Source: Wyeomyia smithii (lineage: Eukaryota; Arthropoda; Insecta; Diptera; Culicidae). Taken from it: 64,000 nt of DNA. Positions 11,790-29,300 of the stretch are shown here, one piece after another. Location: assembly GCF_029784165.1 (NCBI RefSeq), contig NC_073695.1, positions 200,334,857 to 200,398,856 on the forward strand. The letters are read 5' to 3'. Position numbers and translations under genes: made by a program. Positions within the stretch are counted from its first letter, which is position 1. Each line of letters opens with the position of its first letter. Below the pieces are notes generated by a model. That model made no database searches and was not told the origin of the DNA. It worked only from the letters and a program-made list of their open reading frames with translations.

Positions 11790-12216
11790 ATGTCGTTTTC
11801 GTTCTACACTCGCACTATACTTTTGACACCGTAAATGTTTTTATTGACTTTCCCGACTACACTTTTTCTGTCTCTGACTACCCTTTTTCTGTCCCGGACT
11901 ACACCCGAAAAAAGTAGAGTGTACTGTAGAAGGTAACCAACACATTCACACGTATGTGTCAAAACTGGTTTGTTTTGGTTCTCGTTCCACGTGGTAAAGT
12001 GTCATGTAAATTTTTTTTCAGCACAATTGCGAGATGGACATATGAAATGGAAACGAGACAAAATGACGATAACGATAATTACCAAAACAAAACAAATTGA
12101 CAGCTATCCCATTATTACGCATACCAATGCAACTACACTGAAAATGTTTTATTTGAAGCTGCAAAGTCCGACTAGTTCGGAAAAGTGTAGCTACACCGCG
12201 AAAACGAATTCGACAT
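11790..12216 (+). mobile_element. MITE copy 1 with ATGTCGTTTTCG ends
   Basis: A 427-bp non-autonomous element. It begins ATGTCGTTTTCGTT and ends with the inverse, AACGAATTCGACAT. Its body (stretches about GTGTCAAAACTGGTTTG and CACGTGGTAAAGTGTCA) reappears as the reverse complement in copy 2. There is no transposase. Open frames inside it are accidental. The TSD is unclear. Confidence 0.75.
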
Positions 12217-12304
12217 CAAACAGTGCCGCAAGTTTGCAATACTATCCTTCGTCAATGACATGATTTTGAATCATATAGACTCAGCTGCATTACCATTACA
12301 ACTT
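12217..12304. other. 88-bp spacer between inverted MITE copies
   Basis: Unique sequence that would form the loop if the flanking inverted MITE copies paired. Confidence 0.6.
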
Positions 12305-12740
12305 ATGTCGTTTTCGTTTTCGCGGTGTAGCTACACTTTTTCCGGACTATACTTTGCAGCTTCAAATAAAACATTTTCAGTGTCGTTGCATTGGTATGCG
12401 TAATAATGGGATAGATGTCAATTCGTTTTGTTTTGGTCATTATCGCATTCGTCATTTTGTCTCGTTTCCATTTCATATGTCCATCTCGCAAATGTACTGA
12501 AAAAAAAATTACCTGACACTTTACCACGTGGAACGAGAACCAAAACAAACCAGTTTTGACACATACGTGTGAAGGTGTTGGTAACTTCCTACAGTACACT
12601 CTGCTTTTTTCGGGGGTCGTCAGGGACAGAAAAAGGGTAGTCAGAGACAGAAAAAGGGTAGTCCGAAAAGTCAAATAAAACATTTACTGTGTCAAAAGTG
12701 TCGTTTGAGTGTAGCTACACCGCGAAAACGAAAACGACAT
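12305..12740 (-). mobile_element. MITE copy 2, inverted relative to copy 1
   Basis: A 436-bp element with a perfect inverted repeat of about 30 bp (ATGTCGTTTTCGTTTTCG inward; the mirror ends at 12740). The body is the reverse complement of copy 1 across nearly its whole length, with small indels and a tandem duplication of a GACAGAAAAAGGGTAGTC-like unit near 12625-12665. Each copy has its own terminal repeats, so this looks like two insertions or a duplicated inverted pair rather than one fold-back element. Confidence 0.8.
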
Positions 12741-14250
12741 TAACTTTTATACACCCTCACGGCATCTCAGAACAAGAGACAGTGCAAAACAAAATATGCA
12801 AAAAATAGTCCCATGAATGGATGATGCGTCAGTAAAATCTACACTGTGAAACCATTATTGGCATAATATGGTCAAAATAAATTAAGAACTGTCTGAAATA
12901 CACTAAAAATATTGCTTAGCACGTGAGAAAAACATCATTAGTAGAGACAGTGGTAATTCGCGGCAAAAAGTTTGCATTCGGTGGCAATATAGGAAATATT
13001 CAATTTTTGCGGTAATTTCTCGGTAACCTTATCCTTCAGAAAATACTAAGTAAAGATATTTTTCTGCTAAAAATAAAATAAAACGGTTTTATTTGATTTC
13101 ATATACAGTAATTTACCCGTACGATTCACAATTACTTTGTATTACTAATTAAAAATACATGCTGTGTCGAATTTAGTCTGATTCTAATGTCGGCAGGCAC
13201 ATATTATTCAAACTATACTGGCTCACGCTGCGTTTGGTATCTACCAAGTTTCCGGGAAACGCTGAATATTTATTTGCCAATCGTAAAAGTTAAAAAAATG
13301 TCTGCGATCTGAATACCCACCAAAATAATGGCCCCTACTACAGAAAACGAGGCGAGCAACTCGCATCACCCGCAGTCACTGACGAGGCGAGCAACATGTT
13401 GTATTAGAGAACGCGGATTGAACATGGCTGGTGACAGCTGAGTGACAGACAATCGTCCAAAATCCAGCGGACTCGCCATCTTCAATATCAACCCTAGTCT
13501 GGCTTTGTCTGTGTTACTAGTTATCATGAATTTCGTAGGTCTCAAAACGAAATGTGTAATGAGTGACATAGAATAATGCTGTTTTTCATTACTTTCGCGG
13601 CATTTTGCGAGTTTAATTGAATTTCGCGAAATTCGCGATTTACCACTGTCCTTAATTATAAGTAACAACTGTAAAGTATTGTTTGTAGTCTACATTTGCA
13701 TAACGAAATTAATAACTTAATAAAAAATAGGAAGACTCCTACGCTTGATATCCACGTAGCATAGCAAAGCATAAAAAGATGCACAAATTCGTAGTTGGTG
13801 TTTACGAGACATAAAACCTGGGATATAATTTCAAGCTACTAAACAAAACTATGGTGTTGTCAAAAAACTGCCACCCGCGTCCACTTCTTGTTGTTGGGTA
13901 AGGAAAAATGAATGTCCAATCCAGCATTTCATTACGGATTGAGAGAATTCGAGTTTATTCGCAATGTGTGCAACTCATGAGTTGTGCAGCTCAAGATAAA
14001 ACGGCGGTTGAGTCATATTCGTTTCAATTTCATCACTGGTTCTCTTAAATGTTACGTAAGATGAAAAGAACAACCCTGAGATCGATCTGGTACCAGGTGC
14101 GCAACTGAGTTCTCGTTATTTGTCAACAGATGGCGCCAGCAGTATGTGCTGGTCAAATTTGACATATCTAAAAAGTGATGAACCAAGTTGAGACATATAG
14201 TGAACAAATCGCTTTGACATGTTAGTAATTTTATTGTGGTGTCATATATC
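12741..14250. other. AT-rich spacer
   Basis: No recognisable gene. The direct repeat GAGGCGAGCAAC (about 13348 and 13383) marks a small duplication. A minus-strand frame at 13366-13668 (100 codons) has no recognisable content. Confidence 0.45.
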
Positions 14251-14264
14251 ACATTCAGTTGTGT

Positions 14265-15235
14265 GAAAATGTCTGATTGCATGCCAAATAATCGTCATTT
14301 GCGAGAAGTGTTGCTTTCCTCATTTCATTGAAGAAAACAACTACTGAAGCGCATCGAGAGTTAAAAAAAGTTTACGCAAACGCTGCTCTGCCGTAATTGG
14401 TTCCGTCGCTTCCAATATGTTAATTTCGATATTGATGACAGTTTGCGTGAAGGAAGGCCAAAAATTCTCAAAGCCTCAATATTCAAGGAATTACTCGGAT
14501 CCTTGCCAAATGCAGACCTAGCTTGCTTTAGTATTGGGAGTTACATTCCAAGCAACTGCATGCTTTGAAAATGGTCAAAAAACGAGGAACTTGTGTTTCT
14601 TATGATTCGAAGCCAAGAGATGCTCAGATTATTTTTTTCGCCTGTGAACAACTGCTTCAGTGGCAAAAAAAAGAAAAGTTTTCTTCATCGCATCGTGACA
14701 GGTGATGAAAAATGGATTCATTACAGCAACTCAAAGAAATGCAAAACCATACAGCGCACCTGTTTGATTCGATATTTACAATAACGGCGAGCGCCTTATC
14801 ATTTCTTTATTTAACGGTGTTTGTTAATTCCAAGCTGTTAAAATCAAATGGTATTGACTTCAATCGATGGAATTAAGCCGGGTACTGCACGAATAACGGC
14901 CACAATACGAGCAGAGGCGCGAAAAAGCGATTCTCCTGCATGACAACGCTCGACCTCATACTGCCAAAATCGTAAACCTTACATAGAAACGTTCAAATGG
15001 GAAGTCCTTCCTCACTCGCCATATTCCCCAGATATTGCTCCGTCCGGTTATTACTTGTTCTGTTCGATGGTACATAGTCTGGCTGATTAGCAGCTCTGCT
15101 CATATAAAGACGTCGAAAAATGGCTAGATTCGCAAATAGCCACAAAACTATTTTATCGTAGCCGAATTCGAGCTTAGCCAGAAAGATGGGACAAAGTTGT
15201 AGCCAGCGATGGGAAAATCTTTGAATGATTTAAAC
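14265..15235 (+). pseudogene. mariner-like transposase relic
   Basis: Cut-and-paste transposase of the Tc1/mariner superfamily, dead. In order, in shifting frames: an N-terminal helix-turn-helix stretch (WFRRFQYVNFDIDDSLREG near 14400), LHRIVTGDEKWIHYSNSKK near 14685-14745 (the WIHY mariner signature and catalytic Asp region), LHDNARPHTAKIVN near 14937 (second catalytic Asp), and LPHSPYSPDIAPSGYYLF near 15010 (third Asp region). Several frame changes and stops separate these blocks. The C-terminal end lies near 15230. I could not define the terminal inverted repeats. Confidence 0.85.
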
Positions 15236-16200
15236 GTAAGTATTTTTTCAATATAGAGTTGTCAAGATAATCGGCGCTTTTCTTAATCAATCTTTATTGT
15301 TAATAAACCTAAATTAAATCTTAAAATTTGAATTCTAATGTTGGTTACGGATATGTTAACACCGTAATGACCATTCATCAATAATTTATGAAAAAAAAAC
15401 TTGTATTCTCAATTATTTCAAAGTCATACGTCAATTCTACGCATGATTTTTCTTACGAATTTTTATTTTGAGCAGCAAATATGGAGTTGATGATCGAAAA
15501 ATTAACTAACTGGAGAAATAGAATGTTGAAAATTTTGAAAAATATAGTCCACCAGGTGTATGTACAGTCAAACCTGTTTCAAATGAAATATTCATTTGAA
15601 ACTTCACGTTCAGCTATAAAGTAATGCTTCCACAACAATATTGAGAAAATCTTTTTTTATGCGGTGGATAGGGACCGCATAAGAAAAATCTCATTAAAAA
15701 ATAACTCCAAACTTGATAATTCTGATTTAGAAAATATCTATGAGAATATCTTTGAACATCTGATTGATAAACGTAACTTTTTTGTGCATACTAATCTTTC
15801 CAACCGCTAACCTTCGTAGGCTAGCAATACGTGACTTTTCTTACGTAAACTGGCTCAAATAGTAATTGGCTGACGCAATACTTATGTAATACGTTAAAAT
15901 TCATCGGACAAACTAAATTGCTGAAAATCTCGTCGGATGTGGTCTTCACAAAAATCACAAAGGTTGTATGCAAATCCACGACCGAAAGGTTGACGTAGAA
16001 CTACATATGGTTGTTTGTTGAATTACTTGTATTGAATATGTTTAAAATTTTGTGCAAAAGAGGAGTTGAAGTGCTACTGATACAGGAATGAAACAAACCC
16101 TATACAACGCAAACAAGTTTCGAAAGGGAAAATACATGCAGATTAAAATAACATTTTATTTTTAATTTCAGCGCAAAACAAGAAAATATTAAATTTTCAA
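15236..16200. other. AT-rich spacer
   Basis: No coding or repeat structure that I can support. Confidence 0.45.
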
Positions 16201-16204
16201 TAAT

Positions 16205-16680
16205 TTGTTTGTTGTCCTTATAAGGACTGTTGTTGTTCGATTTCATATCGGATTTAATGTTGCTCGCATCTGTGTGCTACCCCGACAGAGTAGAGTAAGG
16301 CATTTTTCTGATAACACAGTTGAAAACTGTTTTAACACTTTGACGGCCCATATACTTTGAAAACCAGCATACCAAAACGTTTGTATGTTGTCAAAATACG
16401 CCAACTTTTCATTAAAGGCAGTGCCGGCTAATGTACCCACTGGCTACTACTGATGCTGCTTGCTACTGCACAAAGGCAGATTTTACTAGAGAAAGTGCCA
16501 CTGCACCAGCTGGCCCAAATATCGCTGCTGATACCATTACTGCTGCTGCTTATGCTAACCGCTGCCTCAGCTGCTGCTGTTAAGTAAGGATTGTTGAAGT
16601 CGCTGTCTTTAACTAATATGAGCAGTTTCGAAGGCCAAATAGTACATTCCGAATTAATAGGTCTATAAAGCTGTTGACCG
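16205..16680. repeat. diverged long repeat, copy 1
   Basis: This aligns by eye with the copy that starts about 600 bp downstream. Shared landmarks in the same order: TTGTTGT near a rapidly changing start, AAACTGTTTTAACACT, TGTTGTCAAAATA followed by CAACTTTTCATT, CACTGCA(C/T)CAGCTGGCCC, and a CTGCTGCTGCT-rich end. Similarity is perhaps two thirds. No frame stays open in both copies, so the unit is probably non-coding. Confidence 0.6.
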
Positions 16681-16835
16681 TGCTTGGAAAAGCAATCATA
16701 TAACGGCCAATCAGATCAATTTTCTGAGACATGGAGATGAAGTCAAATTTATAACTGTTCCAAATTTGAAGATGTAAATTAATTTAAGAGAAAATATTAA
16801 CTCTTCAATCAGGTATTTATTTCATCCTGAAAAGG

Positions 16836-17690
16836 ACAATTTGTTGTTTAACTCAATATCGTATAAGATGCCGATCACATCTTTGCGTTATCACTGACAG
16901 TGCGAATAAGATATTTTTTTTGATAGATAACACAAGGAAAAACTGTTTTAACACTCAAAACTAGACGACTCATGTATTTTGAACGCCAGCTTTCCAGAAC
17001 TTTCGTGTGTTGTCAAAATAAGGCAACTTTTCATTGAATGCAATTGCTAGTGCACGCTATCGCACAGACAGCATTTAACTAAAGGAAGTGTCACTGCATC
17101 AGCTGGCCCTGCTGCTATCGATGCTGATACCCGCTGCAACTGCAACTGCATGCGCCATGAGGCCGCTCAGTAATTATGTAAGCATATTTTTCCACTTTTT
17201 CAAACTCCCCTCACTCCCTTGTAAGACATCGTAAGATTTTTTGATACACTCCCTCCCCCCTAGTAAGATTTTACTACCAGTATATATATCATTTCATTTA
17301 AGTTTTATCTTCCTGAAGCAAGCACAATACTTCATTTCCTTCTCTGTCCTTGATTCGAGTTTATCGTCCTTCCGTAATTTTCTTTTTATGAATTTTACCG
17401 TCCACACTTTCATAAACATGGTTATTTGAACAGCTGCAATAACAATGTTTATTTAAGAAAGATAATCAATTCACCCCCTTCCCTCCCTTGTATGATGGCG
17501 TAAGAAAATTGCACACCCTCCCTCCCCCTATATTTGCTTACATAATTATTGAACGGCCCCCATGCCACAGCTGTGGCCACTATACGTTGCACTACTGCTG
17601 CTGCTACTGCTGCTAAGGAAGGACTGCTATTGTCACTGTCTGGGAATAATATTTCAGGAAATTGGTGTTTAAAAACTGTTCAGTGGAAAC
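16836..17690. repeat. diverged long repeat, copy 2, split by a MITE
   Basis: The second copy of the unit at 16205-16680. It runs from about 16836 to 17160, is interrupted by the MITE at 17161-17558, and resumes at 17559 with the CTGCTGCTACTGCTGCT end and the GAAGGA...CACTGTCT landmark also seen in copy 1 near 16585-16605. The resumption is good evidence that the MITE arrived after the duplication. Confidence 0.6.
17161..17558. mobile_element. 398-bp MITE with GGCCG...TAATTATGTAAGCA ends
   Basis: It starts GGCCGCTCAGTAATTATGTA and ends with the matching inverse (TACATAATTATTGAACGGCC if read as the mirror), a terminal inverted repeat of about 24 bp with a few mismatches. Inside are two CCCTCCCTTGTA-like blocks followed by a TCGTAAGA or GCGTAAGA motif. 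No transposase. I could not settle a TSD; CCATG occurs on both sides but offset by two bases. Confidence 0.7.
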
Positions 17691-18899
17691 AAAATAAAAA
17701 AAAAAAGAAAAATGATACCATGAAATCTGCTACCGCTACAGTATGTGATGCGGTCTTACTAGTCAGAAGTACACATCGCAACGTTCTACCTGCTCGCCAC
17801 AGCTCGAAGAGGAAGCGAGCTTGTGATTGGTTGAATGTACACAAGTTTAGTACTGTAAAGATACACCCAACGCAAACGGGGAACATTTTATTACTTTAGG
17901 GCAATTTTTTATTACTTATTGTGTCTTATAACTGCGCATTATACACAAATAGTAATAACCGAAAAGTAACAAAAATTATGACGGGCACACGCTTGTTTGT
18001 GTCTCTGCAGGAGAACATACAGCCAAGCACCGCAATGCATGTGTTAGCAAGACTTCACTCGCTGCATTTGTATTGATGCAACGATCAGATTCATTTTTGC
18101 TCCGTTCATCCACACATAATGAGAATCTCACCCGTCAACCTCAATTGTCTAATTAGAAACACTTTCGTTTCGTTCCCCAGTGTTTACATGAAATGAAAAT
18201 ATGTTATACTGTCTGAACAGAGTTGCCGAAGTTGCGAATATTGTTCTGGATGGGCACGAGTTTTGTATTTTCAAACAGGTGCAAATGAGTTTCCATGAAC
18301 CAATGAGTATGTGTTTTGGATAGCTTGCAAGAAAGCGAATGTTTTTGTTTTTCTCTAACGCAGTTTACAGATCGTGATGCCATTTAAAGACGCATTTCAA
18401 GTCTTTGAAATCATCAACGTTTGCATACTCTATGACGGGGAAAATGCTGCTTGGCAGCTCTTGTCATATCCTTTCTCTACTTCGTATGCATACAACGAGC
18501 GAACTGATACACGCTCACCGGATGAATTGGAGATTGAAGAAACTTGTAACATGTGCAACATATACGACGGTGTGTGATTTTTTTTTTACTTGAGATGGAT
18601 AGGGAGCATTTTTTGACAGAAAAAATCTTGCATGTGGTTGAAACGACCATTATTAGATAGTCGTACTCCCGTAAAAAGTGCTAAATATATGACAGTATGT
18701 GTTGTTACTTGACTGGGGAAGAATTTTATTGCCTTTTAAGTAATAGGTTTGTTACCTAAAAGGCAATTTTGCGCTATTGCTTCTAAGGTAATAAGGAAAA
18801 GCTTTGCGTGTATTCTAGTTATTACAGGGAAGTTTTGGGCAAAGTTTTAGCAGTTGATCAAGATATTGGAATTTGAAATTTAGTCAGTGGTAGAAACAC
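17691..18899. other. spacer within the diverged repeat zone
   Basis: The part 17700-17880 resembles 18905-19140 (see the next entry). An inverted repeat lies at about 18732-18775 (TTGCCTTTTAAGTAA...TTACCTAAAAGGCAA). No gene is recognised. Confidence 0.4.
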
Positions 18900-19140
18900 T
18901 GCAGGCAAGCATTTGAAAATGATAACATAACCCCGCTACAGTGTACGACGCTGCCTAACTATTGAGAATACCACATCGTAACGCGCTTTCTGTGCAGAAC
19001 GATCGCACGAAGTAAAGTGAGTGCTTGATTTTCGAACTTCCTCATTTCTTGCCAGCCAGCAAGCAACAGAAAACAAGCGAAGGGAAATCGTATGATTGAT
19101 TAAAAGCTGCAAAACTATACCGAAAATAAAGATTTTCAAT
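18900..19140. repeat. diverged repeat related to 17700-17880
   Basis: Shared order of short blocks: GATAACAT or GATACCAT, CGCTACAGT followed by ATGTGATGC or GTACGACGC, CACATCG(C/T)AACG, a purine-rich stretch, TGATTG, and an AAAGAT near the end. The copies are strongly decayed. Together with 16205-17690 this suggests an old expanded array. Confidence 0.4.
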
Positions 19141-25132
<5,992 letters not shown>

Positions 25133-25353
25133 TGTGGCGAATATCATCACCATACCCTATATTAACACTCACACTCAACGCCGACACTCTCCGCACACGA
25201 TAACCCGATAACACAATCGGTCACTCACTCGATCTTACGATTTTGATACCAGATCCCACACTCTCTGTACATATCCCTTTTTAGTAATAAACTGACGATC
25301 AACCTAATCAGTCGTCGATTATAATCATCAATATATCCGAGAAGTCCCCCAAA
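25133..25353 (+). repeat. 5' LTR of the Ty3/gypsy element
   Basis: Starts TGTGGCGA. It differs from the 3' LTR at five positions (about 2.3%). An AATAAA lies about 60 bp before its end (AGTAATAAACTG). The end is set at AAA because that leaves an AATT duplication; a conventional CA end two bases earlier is possible. Confidence 0.9.
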
Positions 25354-25356
25354 TTT

Positions 25357-25369
25357 TGGTGACCCCGAC
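25357..25369 (+). other. primer binding site, tRNA-Trp type
   Basis: TGGTGACCCCGAC, 13 nt complementary to the CCA end of eukaryotic tRNA-Trp as I know it. It is 3 nt downstream of the 5' LTR. This primer choice is typical of CsRn1-group elements. Confidence 0.75.
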
Positions 25370-25454
25370 ATTCGGTTGAACCGCGCTACGCGTCGAAGTC
25401 ATCTCCCGCGAACCGTTCTGCAAGTATCTCGCGAAATTCGCTCCTCAAAGTGAT

Positions 25455-26359
25455 ATGCCAGATAATCTGAAAACTCGCAATAGTGAAACAATGGACGGTG
25501 ATTCTGACAGTGAGGTTAAAGACGAACCACGTCAGGAGAACGCTACCGTAATCGCGAAACTCAATTATCCTCAATTCGATGCCGAGGACATTGATACACG
25601 GTTTATTTGTCTTGAAGCTGCGTTCAGTGTGAACCAGATCAAGCAGGATAAGAACAAATTCATGCTGTAATAGTAGCACTCGGCTCACGTGCTAAGTTCG
25701 TATATTCCACCATTGCAAAGTGCAACACAATGGCGGAAAATACACGGTATGAAACACTCAAAGCCGCCATTGTTACTCATTTTCGTCCGTCGGAAACGAA
25801 AAGATTAACCAGTTTGCTATCCGGAATGACACTCGGCGATCAAAAACCAAGCGTTCTGTTGTCCGAGATGCGTCGCTTGGGTGGTACTGGATGCACCGAT
25901 AGCATACTCTCAAATCTCTGGTTACGCGCTTTGCCTGCCACCATGGACTCAATCATAACCGCAATCCCATCGGCATCGCTTGACGAACAGGCCAACGTCG
26001 TCGACAAAATCATGGAAGCACCCAAAAACGAAGTGGCATCCATCGGTACAACGAATGAATCAGTGATAATGAGCTTGGAAAACCGTATCGATGCCCTTGC
26101 CAGACGTCTCGAAGAAGTGTTGTCCGATGATTTCCGTTCCAGAGGAAGATCACGTGGTCGATCCGTAAACCGTTCCTCAGGACGTCAAACACCTACGCCG
26201 AACCAACCAAGAGCCCCTCGGCGATGGATTTGTTGGTTTCATTATAGTCATGGTGCACAAGCAAGTAAGTGCGAAAACCGGAAAGGCAACAACCCCAATA
26301 TTCCGTGTATTTTCTACGACGGAAATATCGAAACCTACACCCATCGTGAAAAAAACTAA
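25455..26359 (+). pseudogene. gag: gag, broken by a one-base frameshift
   Basis: Structural protein of the Ty3/gypsy element. The ATG at 25455 opens an acidic N-terminus and a NYPQFDAEDIDTRF capsid start, but this frame stops at 25670. The following sequence continues the same protein in another frame, so one base appears to be missing near 25655-25662 (a T after AAATT is the simplest explanation). The second part (a frame with an ATG at 25730) has the capsid stretches RYETLKAAIVTHFRPSE and LLSGMTLGDQKPSVLL, an Arg/Ser-rich segment, and a zinc motif C-X2-H-X9-C at 26231-26272. The fourth expected Cys is not visible (Lys at its usual spacing). It ends at TAA 26357-26359, on the frameshift site. 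An assembly error at the break cannot be excluded. Confidence 0.8.
26350..26356 (+). promoter_or_regulatory. -1 ribosomal frameshift heptamer A-AAA-AAC
   Basis: The heptamer AAAAAAC is placed exactly in gag register as A AAA AAC, with the gag stop codon TAA next. Slipping back one base enters the pol frame, which is open from here to 29490. X XXY YYZ heptamers of this kind are the classical retroviral -1 signal. I did not identify a downstream pseudoknot. Confidence 0.8.
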
Positions 26360-29300
26360 ATTTTGCGCAGCCCACCTGCACCCAAGCTTCCGACCCTAAC
26401 GAACCAATTCCACCGCATAACACCAGCATCTCGCTGAACCAACCTCGCATCTTTCGAGTACATGTTGTTGATCAGAAAACGCACAAAAAATACCTTATCG
26501 ACACCGGAGCTGACATCTCTGTCATTCCCCCCACCCCTCGGGAACAACTAAATTGCGTGAATCGAGACCAGCTTTTTGCTGCAAATGGGAGCTCCATTAA
26601 CAGATACGGTACTAAACGCTTGCAAATCGACATTGGACTCCGCCGGCAATTCGTTTGGGTTTTTACCATCGCGGATGTTAAATCCCCAATCATTGGTGCC
26701 GATTTTTCAAAACACCACGACCTGTTAGTAGACCTGCGACGCAGCAAGCTCATCAATAACCGAACTAACCTCGAAATCAACAATATACACACCGTGACTG
26801 AGCCGATGATAACTACTTACGATGTGAACTCCCCTTTTGCCTACATACTTAAGGAGTTTCAGGACATAACCGTGCTTAATGTGAACCACCGCCCAACAAA
26901 GGCCAGAACAGTGCACCAAATTATCACCACTGGCCAACCTGTTTTTTGTCGCCCTCGAAGGTTACCAATCAGTAAATTAAATGAGGCTAAGGCTGAATTT
27001 AGATTTCTTATGGAACAAGGAATTTGCCAACCCTCAAAGAGCTGTTGGGCTAGTCCATTGCATATGGTCAAAAAACCCGATGGTACGTGGCGCCCTTGCG
27101 GCGACTACAGAGGTTCAAACGCAATTACTGTGCCCGATCGGTATTCGATACCGCACAAACAGGACTTCTCGAACATACTGTTAGTAAAAAAAATATTTTC
27201 TTGTATTGATCTCCAAAGGGCGTACCACCAGATCCCGGTCGCCCCTGAGGATGTACCGAAAACGGCTATTACGACCCCTTTCGGAATGTTCGAATTTAAT
27301 TTTATGACGTTCGGACTTCGCAATGCAGGCCAAACACTCCAGCGCCATTTGCACGATATTTTGGGCGACCTCGACTTCGTTTTTCCTTACGTCGATGATC
27401 TTTGCGTCGCCTCTGACGATATCGAACAGCACAAGCAGCACTTGCGTATAATATTTAGTCGATTACAAGAAAATGGCCTCACAATTAATAATGGTAAGTG
27501 CCAAATCGGACAACCAGAAGTCGATTTTCTTGGCCACCTTGTTACTCGGGACGGTATCAAACCAAAACCGGGTAAGGTTCAAGCAATTATTGATTTTCCT
27601 CGCCCAGTCGTCGCTAAACAATTGAAACGTTTTTTGGGAACAATAAATTTTTATCGTCGTTTCATACCACGAGCTGCGGAAACGCAACAAATACTTCAAT
27701 CCATGATTCAGCATAACGTACGCAACGACCGAACTCCATTGAAATGGGACGATGAAAAAATTGCAGCGTTTGACAAATGCAAGTACGTCCTAGCCAACGT
27801 TGCTCTTCTCGCTCACCCAGCTGCTGATGCGAAATTGTCCCTAGAAGTCGACGCGTCAGGAACTGCGATCGGTGCGGTGTTACATCAAATCACAGAGAAA
27901 GGCCGCCAGCCATTAGCCTATTTTTCGCGTAAACTTAGCGCCAGTAAAAGGAAATCTAGTACTTATGATCGCGAATTGTACGCGATTTACGAAGCTGTAA
28001 AATATTTTAAAGACACTTTGACCGCTCGGGAATTTTGTGTTTACACTGATCACAAGCCCCTTACCACCGCGTTCCAACAGCGACCAGAAAGAGCAAGTCC
28101 GACTCAACAACGACACCTTAGCTTCATCAGTGAATATACTACGGACATTCGGCACGTACCCGGCGAAGATAATAAAGTCGCCGACATGCTTAGCCGAATC
28201 GAAGTTATCACTAATACAAATCAAGCTATTGATTTCGATGCCATAGCAAAGCAGCAGAAAATTGATCCCGAACTCAATACATTTTTATCGGACCCACCAG
28301 CCGCTACCACACTGAAGCTGAAGGAATTAACCTCTCCGTTGTCATCGTTACCCATCGTTTGTGACGTATCCACTGAAGCAATCCGACCGTTTATTCCAAA
28401 AGGCTTCCGCACCCAGATTATCGCAAAGTTACACAACGTCTCACACCCTGGAGTTCGTGCAACTACACACCTCATCACTTCCCGCTACGTTTGGCCATCG
28501 GTGCGACGAGATTGCAGAGAATTTGTAACCCATTGCATCCCGTGTCAAAAATCCAAAGTGCATCGACACAACAAATCACCTACATCGCAGATTGCCATAC
28601 CAGAGGGACGATTTGCGCACATCCACATGGACATCATAGGGCCCCTACCACCATCAGAAGGTAATGCCTATTGCTTAACACTAATCGACAAATTTACTCG
28701 TTGGCCAGAAGTTATCCCAATCCCCAAAATGACGGCAACTAAGGTAGCTAAAGCGTTCGTGAGTGGCTGGATCGCCCGATTCGGAGTGCCCACTAACGTG
28801 ACCACTGACTTGGGAAGACAGTTTGAATCAGAGCTCTTCGGCGAGCTAACCAGGATGCTCGGTATCACCCACCTTCGCACCACGCCTTACCACCCCCAGG
28901 CGAACGGACAAATTGAGCGCACTCACAGACAACTAAAGGCCGCGATCATGTGCCATCAGAATCCACGAAGGACAGAATCGTTGCCGATCGTGCTACTCGG
29001 CATGAGATCGTCACTCAAAGAAGACTTACGTGCATCTACAGCTGAGCTTACCTACGGTACTACACTTCGCCTGCCCGGTGAATTTTTTACAGCCAGTAGC
29101 AACAATCTAAAACCAACGCTAGAGTTCATCACAGAGCTAAAGCGAGCCATGGCGAGTATTCGGCCTACCCCCACAAGCAATCATTCGAACCGGACACCGT
29201 TCGTTCAGAGGGAGATGGCTACATGCAGCCATGTTTTCGTAAAAGTTGGCGCAATTAAACCTCCACTAACACAACCGTTCGGTGGACCGTTCCGTGTACT

